Shown: piece after piece, positions 1-10,200 of the stretch | How positions within the stretch are numbered: position 1 is the first letter of the stretch | How the letters are laid out: each line of letters starts with the position of its first letter | DNA from: Chlorocebus sabaeus | Taxonomy: Eukaryota > Chordata > Mammalia > Primates > Cercopithecidae | Reading direction: 5' to 3' | Assembly: GCF_047675955.1 (NCBI RefSeq) | Contig: NW_027328114.1 | Span: forward strand, 62,001 to 126,000 | Length of the DNA: 64,000 nt | Notes under the pieces: generated by a model | What the model was told of the DNA's origin: nothing | The model's database searches: none | Seen by the model: the letters and a program-made list of their open reading frames with translations, nothing else | Made by a program: the position numbers and the translations under genes

Positions 1-453
1 CCTCAAGTAGCCTTTCGCGAAGACTGCTCTTGTGGAATTTGCAAAGTGATATTTGGAAGCCCATAGAGGGTTATTTTGAAAAAAGTAATATCTTCAGTTA
101 AAAACTGGAAAGAATCTTTCTGAGAAACCGCTTTGTGTTTTGTTATTACATCTCACAGAGTTACAGCTTTTCCTTCAAGAAGCCTTTCGCTAAGACTGTT
201 CTTTTGGAATTTGCAAAGTCATATTTGTAAGCCCATAGATAGTTATGGTGAAATAGGAAATATCATCTTCAGTTAAAAATTGGAAAGAGGCTTTCTTAGA
301 AACTGCCTTGTTATCTGCTAATTCATCTCAAAGAGTTACAGCTTTCCCCTCAAGAATCCTTACGAAAAGAGTGTTCTTCTGGAATTTGCAAAGTGATATT
401 TGGAAGCCCTTAGAGGGCTATGGTGAAAAAAGATTTATCTTTAGGTAAAAACT

Positions 454-625
454 GAAAAGAAGGTTTCTGAGAAACTGCTTTTTGATATATGACTTCCACT
501 CACTGAGTTACAGCTGTATTTCATAGAGCTGTTTGCTAGCCTAATTTCTGTGGAATCTGAGAACTGTTATTTCGGATCAATTTGAAGACTATAGGGCCAA
601 AGGAAATATCAGCTGCTGAAAGTGA
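454..625. repeat. Divergent alpha-satellite monomer, copy 1
   Basis: This monomer keeps the common start (ctttctgagaaactgc) but then reads gacttccactcactgagtta, gagctgtttg, ctgtggaatctgagaac and gaagactatagggccaaagg. The usual A-box-like stretch ctatggtgaaaaaggaa is replaced by ctatagggccaaaggaa. The gagctgtttg stretch recalls the gagcagttt of ape alpha satellite, so this may be an older lineage; that is inference. Confidence 0.85.
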
Positions 626-930
626 GAAAGAAGCTTTCTGAGAAACTTCTTTGTGATCTGTGAGTTCATGTCACAGAGTACAGCTTTCCCCACATGAAGC
701 CTTTCACTAAGACAATTCTTGTGGGATTTGAGAAGTGATAATTGGAAGCCCATCGAGGCCTATGGTGAAAAATGGAATCACCTAAGATGAAAACTGAAAA
801 GAAGCTTTTTGAGAAACTGCTTTGTGTTCTGTTAATTCATCTCACAGTATTACAGCTCTACCCTCAAGAAGCCCTTCACTAAGACTGTTCTTGTGGAATT
901 TCCAAAGAGATATTTGGAAGCCCATGGAGC

Positions 931-948
931 GCTATGGTGAAAAAGGAA
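931..948 (-). promoter_or_regulatory. A-box (pJ-alpha-like) motif, example of many
   Basis: Read on the minus strand this is TTCCTTTTTCACCATAGC, close to the pJ-alpha/A-box sequence TTCCTTTTYCACCRTAG known from type-A alpha monomers. The same stretch recurs in most monomers of the window with zero to three changes, so this entry stands as an example. It sits where CENP-B boxes occur in type-B monomers of apes; I saw no CENP-B box here. Protein binding is not shown by the sequence. Confidence 0.6.
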
Positions 949-1652
949 ATATCTTCAGTTAAAAACTGGAGAGAAGCTTTCTGAGAAACTGCTTTGTGTT
1001 CTGTTAATTCATACACAGAGTAACAGCTTTCCTATCAAGAATCCTTTCGCTGAGACTGTTCTTGTGGAGTTTACAGTGATATTTGGAAACCCATAGAGGG
1101 ATACGGTTAAAAAGGAAATTTCCTCACATAAAAACTGGAAAGAAGCTTTCTGAGAAACTGCTTTGTGTTCTGTGAATGCATCTCACAGAGTTACAGCTTT
1201 CCCCTCAAGAAGCATTTCGCTAAGACTGTTCTTGTGGAATTTGCAATGTGATATTTGGAAGCCCATGGAGGGATATGGTGAAAAAGGAAATATCTTCAAT
1301 TAAAAACTGGAAAGAAGCTTTCTGAGAAACTGCTTTGTGTTCTGTTAATTCATCTCGCAGAGTTACAGCTTTCGCCTCCAGAAGTCTTTCGCTAAGACGG
1401 TTCTTGTGGAATTTGCAAAGTGATATTTGTAAGCCCATAGAAGTCGATGGTGAAAAAGTAAATATCCTAAGATAAAAACTGAAAAGAACCTTTCTGAGAA
1501 ACTGCTTTGTGTTTTGTTAATTCACCTCACAGAGTTACAGGTTTCCCCTCAAGAAGCCTTTCGCTTAGACAGTTCTTGTGGAATTTGCAAAGTGATATTT
1601 GGAAGCTCATAGTGACCTATATAGAAGAAGGATATATCTTCAGTTAAAAACT

Positions 1653-1824
1653 GAAAAGGAGCTTTCTGAGAAACTGCTTTTTGATATATGACTTCCACTC
1701 ACTGAGTTACAGCTGTATTTCGTAGAGCTGTTTGGCAGCCTTATTACTGTGGAATGTGAGAACTGTTATTTCGGATCCCTTTGAAGACTGTAGGGCCAAA
1801 GGAAATATCCGCCGCTAAAAGTTA
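1653..1824. repeat. Divergent alpha-satellite monomer, copy 2
   Basis: Same class as the monomer at 454, 1,199 bp (seven monomers) further on. It shares gacttccactcactgagtta, gagctgtttg, gtggaatgtgagaactg and ctgtagggccaaaggaaa. The next monomer again carries acttctttgtgatctg. Confidence 0.85.
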
Positions 1825-2337
1825 GAAAGAAGCTTTCTGAGAAACTTCTTTGTGATCTGCGAATTCATTTCACAGAATTACAGCTTTCCCCTCAATAAGC
1901 CTTTCGCTAAGATTATTGTTGCGCAATTTGAAAAATGATATTTGGAAGCCAATAGACGGCTATGGTGAAAACGAAATATCCACAGATAAAAACTGGAAAG
2001 AAGCTTTCTGAGAAACTGCTTTGTGTTCTTTTAATTCATCTCACAGACTTACAGCTTTCCCCTCAAGAAGTGTTTCGCTAAGACTGTTCTTGTGGAATGT
2101 GAAATGTGATATTTGGAAGCCCATAGAGCGCTATGGTGAAAAGGAAATATCTTCAGATAAAAACTGTAAAGAACATTCCTGAGAAACTACTTTGTGTTCT
2201 GTTAATTCACCTAACAGAGTTACAGCTTTCCCCTCTGGAAGCCTTTCGCTAAAACGGGTCTTGTTGTGTTTTCAAAGTGATATTTTGAAGCCCTTAGAGG
2301 GCTACGGTGAAAAAGGATATAGCTTCAGTTAAAAACT

Positions 2338-2508
2338 GAAAGAGGCTTTCTGAGAAACGGTTTAGTATTATGTGACTTCCACTCACTTAGTTACAGCTGT
2401 ATTTCCTAGAGCTGTTTGATAGCCTTATTTCTATGGAATCGGAGAACTGTTATTTTGGATCCCTTTGAAGACTATAGGGCCAAAGGAAATATCTGCCGCT
2501 AAAAGTGA
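2338..2508. repeat. Divergent alpha-satellite monomer, copy 3
   Basis: Same class, 685 bp (four monomers) after copy 2, with gacttccactcacttagtta, gagctgtttgatagcc and gaagactatagggccaaagg. The follower monomer has acttctctgagatctg, a decayed form of the shared variant. Confidence 0.85.
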
Positions 2509-3023
2509 GAAAGAAGCTTTCTGAGAAACTTCTCTGAGATCTGTGAATTCATCTCACAGAGTTACAGCATTCCACTCAAGAAGCCTTTCGCTAGGACTGT
2601 TCTTTTTGAATTTGCAAAGTGATATTTTAAAGCCCATAGACGGCTGTGGAGAAAAGGGAAATATCTTCAGTTAAAAAATGGAAAGAAGCTATCTAAGAAA
2701 CTGCTTTGTGTTCTGTTAATTCATCTCAAAGAGTTACAGCTTTACCCTCAAAAAGACTTTTGCTAAGACTCTTCTTGTGTAATACTCATAGTGATATTTG
2801 TAAGCCCTTATAGGGCTATGGTGAAAAAGGAAATATCCTAAGATAAAAGCAGAAAAGAAGCTTTCTGAGAAACTGCTTTGTGTTCTGTTAATTCACCTCA
2901 CAGAGTTACAGCTTTCCCCTTAAAAAGCCTTTCGGTAAGACTGTTCTTGTGGAATTTGCAGAGTGGTATTTGTAAGCCCATAGAGTGCTATGGTGAAAAA
3001 CGAAATATCCTAAGATAAAAACT

Positions 3024-3194
3024 GAAAAGAACCTTTCTGAGAAACTGCTTTGTGATATGTGACTTCCACTCACTGAGTGAGAGCTATATGTCGTAGAGCT
3101 GTTTGCTAACCTTCTTTCTGTGGAATCTGAGAAGGGATAATTCGGTTCCCTTTGAAGACTATAGGGCCAAAGGAAATATCCGCCATAAAAGTGA
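3024..3194. repeat. Divergent alpha-satellite monomer, copy 4
   Basis: Same class, 686 bp (four monomers) after copy 3, with gacttccactcactgagtga, gagctgtttgctaacc and gaagactatagggccaaagg. I did not notice this class anywhere to the right of this copy. Confidence 0.85.
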
Positions 3195-3300
3195 GAAAGA
3201 AGCTTTCTGAGAAACAGCTTTCTGATCTGTGAATTCATCCCACAGAGTTACAGCTTTCCCCTGAGGAAGCCTTTCGCTATGACTGTTCTTGTGGAACTTG

Positions 3301-6300
3301 CAAAGTGACATTTCGAAGGCCATAGAGAGCTATCGTGAAAAGGAAATATCTTCGGTTTAAAACGGAAAAGAAGTTTTCTGAGACACTGCGTAGTGTTCTG
3401 TTAATTCATCTCACAAAGTTACAGCTTTCCCCTCACGAAGCCTTTCCCTAAGACTGTTATTGTCGAATTTGGGAAGTGATATTTCGAAGCCTACAGAGGT
3501 CTACGGTGAAAAAGAAAATAGCCTAAGATAAAAACTGAAAATAAGCTTTCTGAAAAACTGCTTTGTGTTCTCTTAATTCATCTCCCAGAGTTACAGCATT
3601 CCTCTAAAGAAGCCATTCGCTAAGACTGTTCTTGTGCAATTTAGAACGTGATATTTAGAATCCCATAGAGGGCTATGGTGAGAAAGGAAATATCCTCCGT
3701 TAAAAACTGGAAAGAAGCTTTCTGAGAAACTTCTTCGTGTTTTGTTAATGCATCTCACAGAGTTACAGCTTTCCCCTCGAGAAGTCTTTCGCTAAGACGG
3801 TTCTTGTGGAATTTGCAAAGTGATATTTGGAAGCCCAGAAAGGGCTATGGTGAAAAAGGAAATATCTTCAGTTAAAAACGGGAAAGAATCTTTCTGAGAA
3901 ACTGCTTTGTTTTCTGTTAATTCATTTCACAGACTTACAGCATTTTCCTCAAGAAGCCTTTCGCTAAGACAGTTCTTGAGGAATTTCCAAAGTGATATTT
4001 GGAAGCCCATAGAGGGCTTTGGTGAAAAAGGAAATATCTTCAGTTAAAAACTGGAAAGAAGCTGTCTGAGAAACTGCTTTGTGTTCTGTTAATTCATCTC
4101 ACAGAGTTACAGCTTTCCCTTCAAGGAGACTTTCGCTAAGTCTGTTTGTGTGTAATTTTCACAGTGATATTTGGAAGTCCATAGAGGATTATGGTGAAAA
4201 AGGAAATATCTTCCGTTAAAAACTGGAAAGAAGCTTTCTGAGAATCTACATTGTGTTCTCTTAATTCATCTCACAGATTTACAGCTTTCCCCTCAAGAAG
4301 ACCTTTACTAAGTCTGTTCTTGTGGAATTTGCAAAGTGATTTTAGGAAGCCCATATAGAGCTATGGTTAAAAAGGAAATATCTTTATTTGAAAACTGGAA
4401 AGAAGCTTTCTGAGAAACTGCTTTGTGTTCTGTTAATTCATCTCACAGAGTTACAGCTTTCCCCTCAAGAAGTCTTTCTCTAGGACTGTTCTTGTTTCAT
4501 TTCGAAAGTGGTATTTAGAAGGCCATAGAGGGCTATGGTGAATAAAGAAATATTTTCCGTTATAAACTGGAAAGAAGCTTTCTAAGAAAGTGCTTTGTGT
4601 CCTGTTAATTCATCTCACAGAGTTACAGCTTTCTCCTCAAGAAGCCTTTTGCTAAGACTGTTCTTGTGGAATTTGCAAATTGATTTTAGAAGCCCATAGA
4701 GGGTTATGGCAAAAAGGAAATATTCTAAGATAAAAACCGAAAAGAAGCTTTCTGAGAAACTCCATTATGTTCTCTTAATTCATCTCACAGAGTTATAGCT
4801 TTCCCTGCAAGAAGCGGTTCACTAAGATTGTTCCTGTGGAATTTTCAAGGTGATATTTCGACGCCCATAGAGGGCTATGATGAAAAAGGAAATATCTTCC
4901 GTTAAAATCTTGAAAGACGCTTTCTGAGAAACTACTTTGTGTTCTGTTAATTTATCTCACAGAGTTACAGCTTTCCCCCAAAGAAACCTTTCTCTAAGAC
5001 TGTTCTTGTGGAATTTGTAAAGTGATATTTAGAAGCTCATAGAGGGCTGTGGTGAAAAAGGAAATATCTTCCGTTAAAAACTGCAAAAAAAGGTTTCTGA
5101 GAAACTGCTTTGTGTTCTGTTATTTAATCTCAAAGAGTTACAGCTTTCCCCTCAAGAATCCTATCGCTAAGACTGTTCTTGTGGAAGTTAGAACGTGATA
5201 TTTAGAAGCCCATAGAGGGCTATGGTGAAAAAGGAAATAATTTCCGTTAAAATCTGGAAAGAAGCTTTCTGAGAAACTGCTTTGTGTTCTGGTAATTCAT
5301 CTCACAGAGTTACAGCTTTCCACTCATGAAGCCTTTCGCTAAGACTGTTCTTGTGGAATTTGCAAAGTGATATTTGGAAGCCCTTAGTGGTCTATGGTGA
5401 AAAAGGAAATATCTTCCGTTAAAAATGGAAGGAAGCTTTCTGAGAAACTGCTTTGTGTTCTTTTAATTCATCTCACAGAGTTACAGCTTACCCCTCAAGA
5501 AGCCTTTCCCTAAGACTGTTCTTGTGGAATTTGCAAAGTGATATTTGGAAGACCGTAGAGGGCTATGGTGAAAAAGGAAATATCTTCCGTTAAAACTGGA
5601 AAGAAGATTTCTGAGAAACGGCTTTGTGTGCTCTAAATTTATCTCACAGAGTTACAGCTTTCCCCTCAAGAAGCCTTTTGATAAGACTGTTCTGGTGGAA
5701 TTTGCACAGTGATATTTGGAAGCCCATAGAGTGCTATGGTGAAAAAGGAAATCTCTTCTGTTAAAAGGGAAAAGAAGCTTTCTGAGAAACTACATTGTGT
5801 TTTGTTAATTCATATCACAGAGTTACAGCATTCCCTCCAAGAAGACGTTCACTAAGACTGTTCTTGTGAAATTTGGAAAGTCATATTTGGAAGCCCATAG
5901 AGGGCTTTGGTGGAAAAGGAAATATCTTCAGTTAAAAACTGGAAAGAAGCTTTCTGAGAAACTGCTTTGTGTCCTGTGAATTCATCTCACACTGTTACAG
6001 CTTTACCTTTAAGAAGCCTTTCGCTAAGACTCTTCTTGTGGAATTTAAAAAGTGATATTTGGAAGCCCATATAGGGATATGGTAAAAAAGGAAATACCCT
6101 AAGATAATAACTGAAAGGAAGCTTTTTCAGAAACTGCTTTATGTTCTGTTAATTCATCTCACAGTGTTATAGCTTTCCTCTCAAGAAGCCTTTCGCTAAG
6201 GCTGTTCTTGTGGAATTTGCAAAGTGACAATTGGAAACCCACAGAGGACTACGGTTAAAAAGGAAATATATTCAGTTAAAAACCGGAAAGAAACTTTTCG

Positions 6301-6630
6301 AGACACTGCATTGTGTTCTCTTAATTCATCTCACAGATCTACAGTGTTCCCCTCAAGAAGCCTTTCGCTAAAACTGTTCTTATGTAATTTGCAATATGAT
6401 ATTTGGAAGCCCATAGAGGGCTAGTGTGAAAAAGGAAATCTCTTCCGTTGAAAACTGGAAGGAGGCTTTCTGAGAAACGGCTTTGTGTTCTGTTAATTCA
6501 TCTCACAGACTTACAGCTATCCTCTCAAGAAGTCTTTCGCTAAGACTCTTCTTGTGGAATTTACAAAGTGATATTTGGAAGTCGATAGAGGTATATGGTG
6601 AAAAAGGAAATATCTTCAGTTAAATACTGG
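3301..6630. repeat. Alpha-satellite array, monomeric, no gene
   Basis: About 19 monomers of the common type with no obvious higher-order period. Two variant haplotypes are intermixed: one reads cttccgttaaaaactgg and the other cctaagataaaaactgaa. The right end is the left breakpoint of the 7.56-kb tandem duplication. No gene or foreign insertion is seen. Confidence 0.93.
5400..5860. repeat. About 2.7-monomer block, source or sister of the block at 6,786
   Basis: This stretch shares a string of private variants with 6,786-7,246 (offset 1,386 bp, eight monomers) and with that block's copy at 14,342-14,802. They include aaaaatggaaggaagcttt, gcttacccctcaagaag, ggaagaccgtagaggg, gttctggtggaatttgcac, ctcttctgttaaaaggga and ccaagaagacgttcact. 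Differences are a few per cent, so this event is older than the 7.56-kb duplication. The offset is 14 bp longer than eight average monomers because of a short internal duplication near 6,697. Confidence 0.8.
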
Positions 6631-6694
6631 AAAGAAGCTTTCTGAGAGACTGCTTTGTGTTCTCTTAATTCATCCCACAGAGTTACAGCTTTCC

Positions 6695-6725
6695 CCTAAA
6701 AAGCCTTTCTCAAGAAGCCTTTCGC
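6695..6725. repeat. Short internal duplication inside a monomer
   Basis: The monomer reads cccctaaaaagcctttctc followed by aagaagcctttcgc, so the aagcctttc segment appears twice and the monomer is about 14 bp long. The same variant is at 14,251 (through the large duplication), and related forms are at about 35,199 and 37,394. It is a useful marker of shared ancestry among distant array segments. Confidence 0.75.
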
Positions 6726-6785
6726 TAAGACTGTTCTTGTGGAATTTGCAAAGTGATATTTCGAAGCACATAGACGGCTATGGTG

Positions 6786-7246
6786 AAAAAGGAAATATCT
6801 TCCGTTAAAAATGGAAGGAAGCTTTCTGAGAAACTGCTTTGTGTTCTTTTAATTCATCTCACAGAGTTACAGCTTACCCCTCAAGAAGTCTTTCCCTAAG
6901 ACTGTTCTTGTGAAATTTGCAAAGTGATATTTGGAAGACCGTAGAGGGCTATGGTGAAAAAGGAAATATCTTCCATTAAAACTGGAAAGAAGATTTCTGA
7001 GAAACGGCTTTGTGTTCTCTAATTTTATCTCCCAGAGTTACAGCTTTCCCCTCAAGAAGCCTTTCGATAAGACTGTTCTGGTGGAATTTGCACTGTGATA
7101 TTTGGAAGCCCATAGAGTGCTATGGTGAAAAAGGAAATCTCTTCTGTTAAAAGGGAAAAGAAGCTTTCTGAGAAACTGCATTGTGTTTTGTTAATTCATA
7201 TCACAGAGTTACAGCTTTCCCTCCAAGAAGACGTTCACTAAGACTG
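6786..7246. repeat. About 2.7-monomer block, sister of 5,400-5,860
   Basis: Carries the same private variants as 5,400-5,860, eight monomers to the left. Homology fades after gttcactaagactgttcttg, where this block continues with the common consensus. Being inside the 7.56-kb duplication, it has a third copy at 14,342-14,802. Confidence 0.8.
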
Positions 7247-10200
7247 TTCTTGTGGAATTTGCAAAGTGATATTTGGAAGCCCATAGAGGGCTATGGTGAA
7301 AAAGGAAATAGCTTCCGTGAAAAACTGTAAAGAAGGTTTCTGACAAACTGCTTTGTGTTCTCTCAATTCTTCTCACAGAGATACACCTTTCCCCTCAAGA
7401 AGCCTTTTGCTGAGACTGCTCTTGTGGAATTGGCAAAGTGATATTTGGAAGCCCAAAGAGGGCTAAGGTGAAAAAGGAAATGTCCTCACATAAAAACTGA
7501 AAAGAAGCATTCTGAGAACCTGCTTTGTGTTCTGTTAATTCATCTCACAGAGTTACAGCATTCCCTTTAAGAAGCCTTTCATTAAGGCTGTTCTTGTGGA
7601 ATTGGCAAAGTCATATTTGGAAGACCCTAGAGGGCTTTGGTGAAAAAGGAAATATCTTCCGTAAAAAACTGGAAAGAAGCTTTCTGAGAAACTGCTTTGT
7701 GTTCTGTTAATTCATGTCGCAGAGTTACAGCTTTCCCTTCTAGAAGACTTTCGCTGTGGCTGTTCTTGTGGAATTTCGAAAATGATATTTGGAAGCCCAT
7801 AGAGGGCTATGGTGAAATAGGAAATATCTTCTGTTAAAACTGGAAAGACGCTTTCTGAAAAACTGCTTTGTGTTCTATTATTTCATTTCACAGTTACTGC
7901 TTTCCCCTCAAGAACCCTTTCGCTAAGACTGTTCTTGTGGAATTTGCAGAGTGATATTTGGAAGCTCATAGAGAGCTATGGTGAACGAAGAAATATCTTC
8001 TGCTACATACTGGAAAGAAGCTTTTGGAGAAACTGCTTTGTGTTCTGTTAATTCATCTCACAGTGTTACAGCATTCCCCTAAGGAAGCCTTTCGTTAAGA
8101 CTGTTCTTGTGGAATATGCAAAGTGATATTTGGAAGCCCCTAGAGGGCTATGGTGAAAAAGGAAATATCTTCAGTTAAAAACTGTAAAGAAGCTTTCTGA
8201 GAAACCTCTTTGTGTTTTGTCAATTCTTCTCACAGAGTTATAGCTATCCCCTCAAGAAGCCTTTTTCTAAGACTGCTCTTGTGGAATTTGCAAAGTGATA
8301 TTTGAAACCCTTAGAGGGGTATGATGAAAAAGGAAATATCCTAAGGTAAGAACTGAAAAGATGCATTCTGAGAAACTGCATTGTGCTCTGTTAATTCATC
8401 TCACAGGGTTACAGCTTTCCCTTCGAGAATCTTTTCGCTAAGACTGTTCTTGCGGTATTTGCAAAGTGATATTTGGAAGCCCCTAGAGAGCTATGGTGAA
8501 AAAGGAAATATGTTCCGTTAAAAACTAGAATGAAGCTTTCTGAGAAACTGCTTTGTCCTCTGTTAATTCATCTCACAGAGTCACTCTGTTCCCCTCAAGA
8601 ACACATTCGCTAAGACTATTCTTGAGGAATTTACAAGGTGATATTTGGAAGCCCATACAGGGCTACTGTGAAAAAGGAAATATATTCCGTTAAAAACAGG
8701 AAAGAAGCTCTCTTAGAAACTGCTTTGTGTTCTGTGAATTCATCTCACAGAGTTACAGCTTTCCCCTCAAGAAGTCCTATCGCTAAGGCTGTTCTTGTGG
8801 AATTTGCAAAGTGATATTTGGAAGACTTTAGAGGTCTATGGTGAAAAAGGAAATATCTTCAGTTAAATGCTGGAAGGAAGCTGTCTGAGAAACTGCTTTG
8901 TGTTCTTTTATTTCATCTCACTGAGTTACACCTTTCCCCTCAAGAAGCCTTTTGTTAAGACTGTTCTTGTGGAATTTGCAAAGTGATATTTGGAAGCACA
9001 TATAGGGCTATTGTGAAAAAGGAAATACCTTAAGTTAAAACCTGGAAAGAAGCTTTCTGAGAAACTGCTTTGTGTTCTGTTAATTCATCTCACAGAATTA
9101 CAGCTTTCCTTCAAGAAGCCTTTTGCTAAGGCTGTTCTTGTGGAATTTGGAAAGTAATATTTGGAAGCCCATAGAGGGTTACAGTGAAAAAGGAAATATC
9201 TTCAGTTAAAAACTGGAAAGAAGCTGTCTGAGATACCGCTATGTGTTCTGTTAATTCATCTCACAGAGTTACAGCTTTCTCCTCAAGAATCCTTTCGCTA
9301 AGACAGTTCTTGTGGATTTGGACAGTGATATTTGCAAGCCCATAGAGGGCTATGGTAAAAAAGGAAATATCTTCAGTTAAAAACTGGAAAGAATGTGTCT
9401 GAGAAACTACTTTGTGTTCTGTTAATTCACCTTACAGAGTTACAGCTTTCCCCTCAAGAAGCCTTTCGATAAGACTGTTCTTGTCGAATTTGCAAAGTGA
9501 TATTTGGAAGCCCATAGAGTGCTATGATGAAGAAGGAAATATCATCCGTTAAAAAATGGAAAGAAGCTTTGTGAGAAACTGCTTTGTGTTCCGTTAATTC
9601 ATCTCACAGAGTTTTAGCTTTCCCCTCAAGAAGTCTTTCGCTAACACTGTTCTTGTGGAATTTCCAAAGTGATATTTGGAAACCCATGGAGGGCAATGGT
9701 GAAAAAGGAAATATCTTCCTTTAAAACCTTGAAAGAAGGTTTCTGAGAAACTGTTTTGTGTTCTACTAATTCATCTCACAGATTTACTGCGTTCCCCTCA
9801 AGAAGCCTTTCCCTAAGACTGTTCTTGTGGAATTTTCAAAGTGCTATTTGGAAGCCTTAAAGGGTTATGGTGAAAAAGGAAATAGCTTCAGTTAAAAACT
9901 GGAAAGAAGCTTTCTGAGAAACTGCTTTGTGTTCTGTTAATTCATCTCACAGAGTTACAGCTTTCCCCTCAAGAAGCCTTTCGCCAAGGCTGCTCTTGTG
10001 GAATTTGCAAAGTGATATTTGGAAGCCCGTAGAGGGCTATGGTGAGAAAGAAAATATCTTCCGTTAAAAGGTGGAAAGAAGCTTTGTGAGAAATTGCTTT
10101 GTGTTCTGTTAATTCATCTAACAGAGTTACAGCTTTGCCTTCAAGAAGCCTTTCACTAACTCTGTTCTTGTGGAATGTGCAAAGTGATATTTGGAAGCCC

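Larger units (their letters stand above)
1..3300. repeat. Alpha-satellite array, left segment with interspersed divergent monomers
   Basis: Tandem monomers of about 171 bp (spacings of 169 and 172 bp measured between 961, 1130 and 1302). Most are the common type, recognisable by gaaagaagctttctgagaaa, ctcacagagttacagc and ggctatggtgaaaaaggaaa. Four monomers of a very different class are interspersed and are listed separately. Each is followed by a monomer with a recognisable variant, acttctttgtgatctg at its clearest, which suggests all four descend from one multi-monomer unit. No gene is seen. Short open frames on either strand here are satellite sequence read by chance. Confidence 0.95.
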
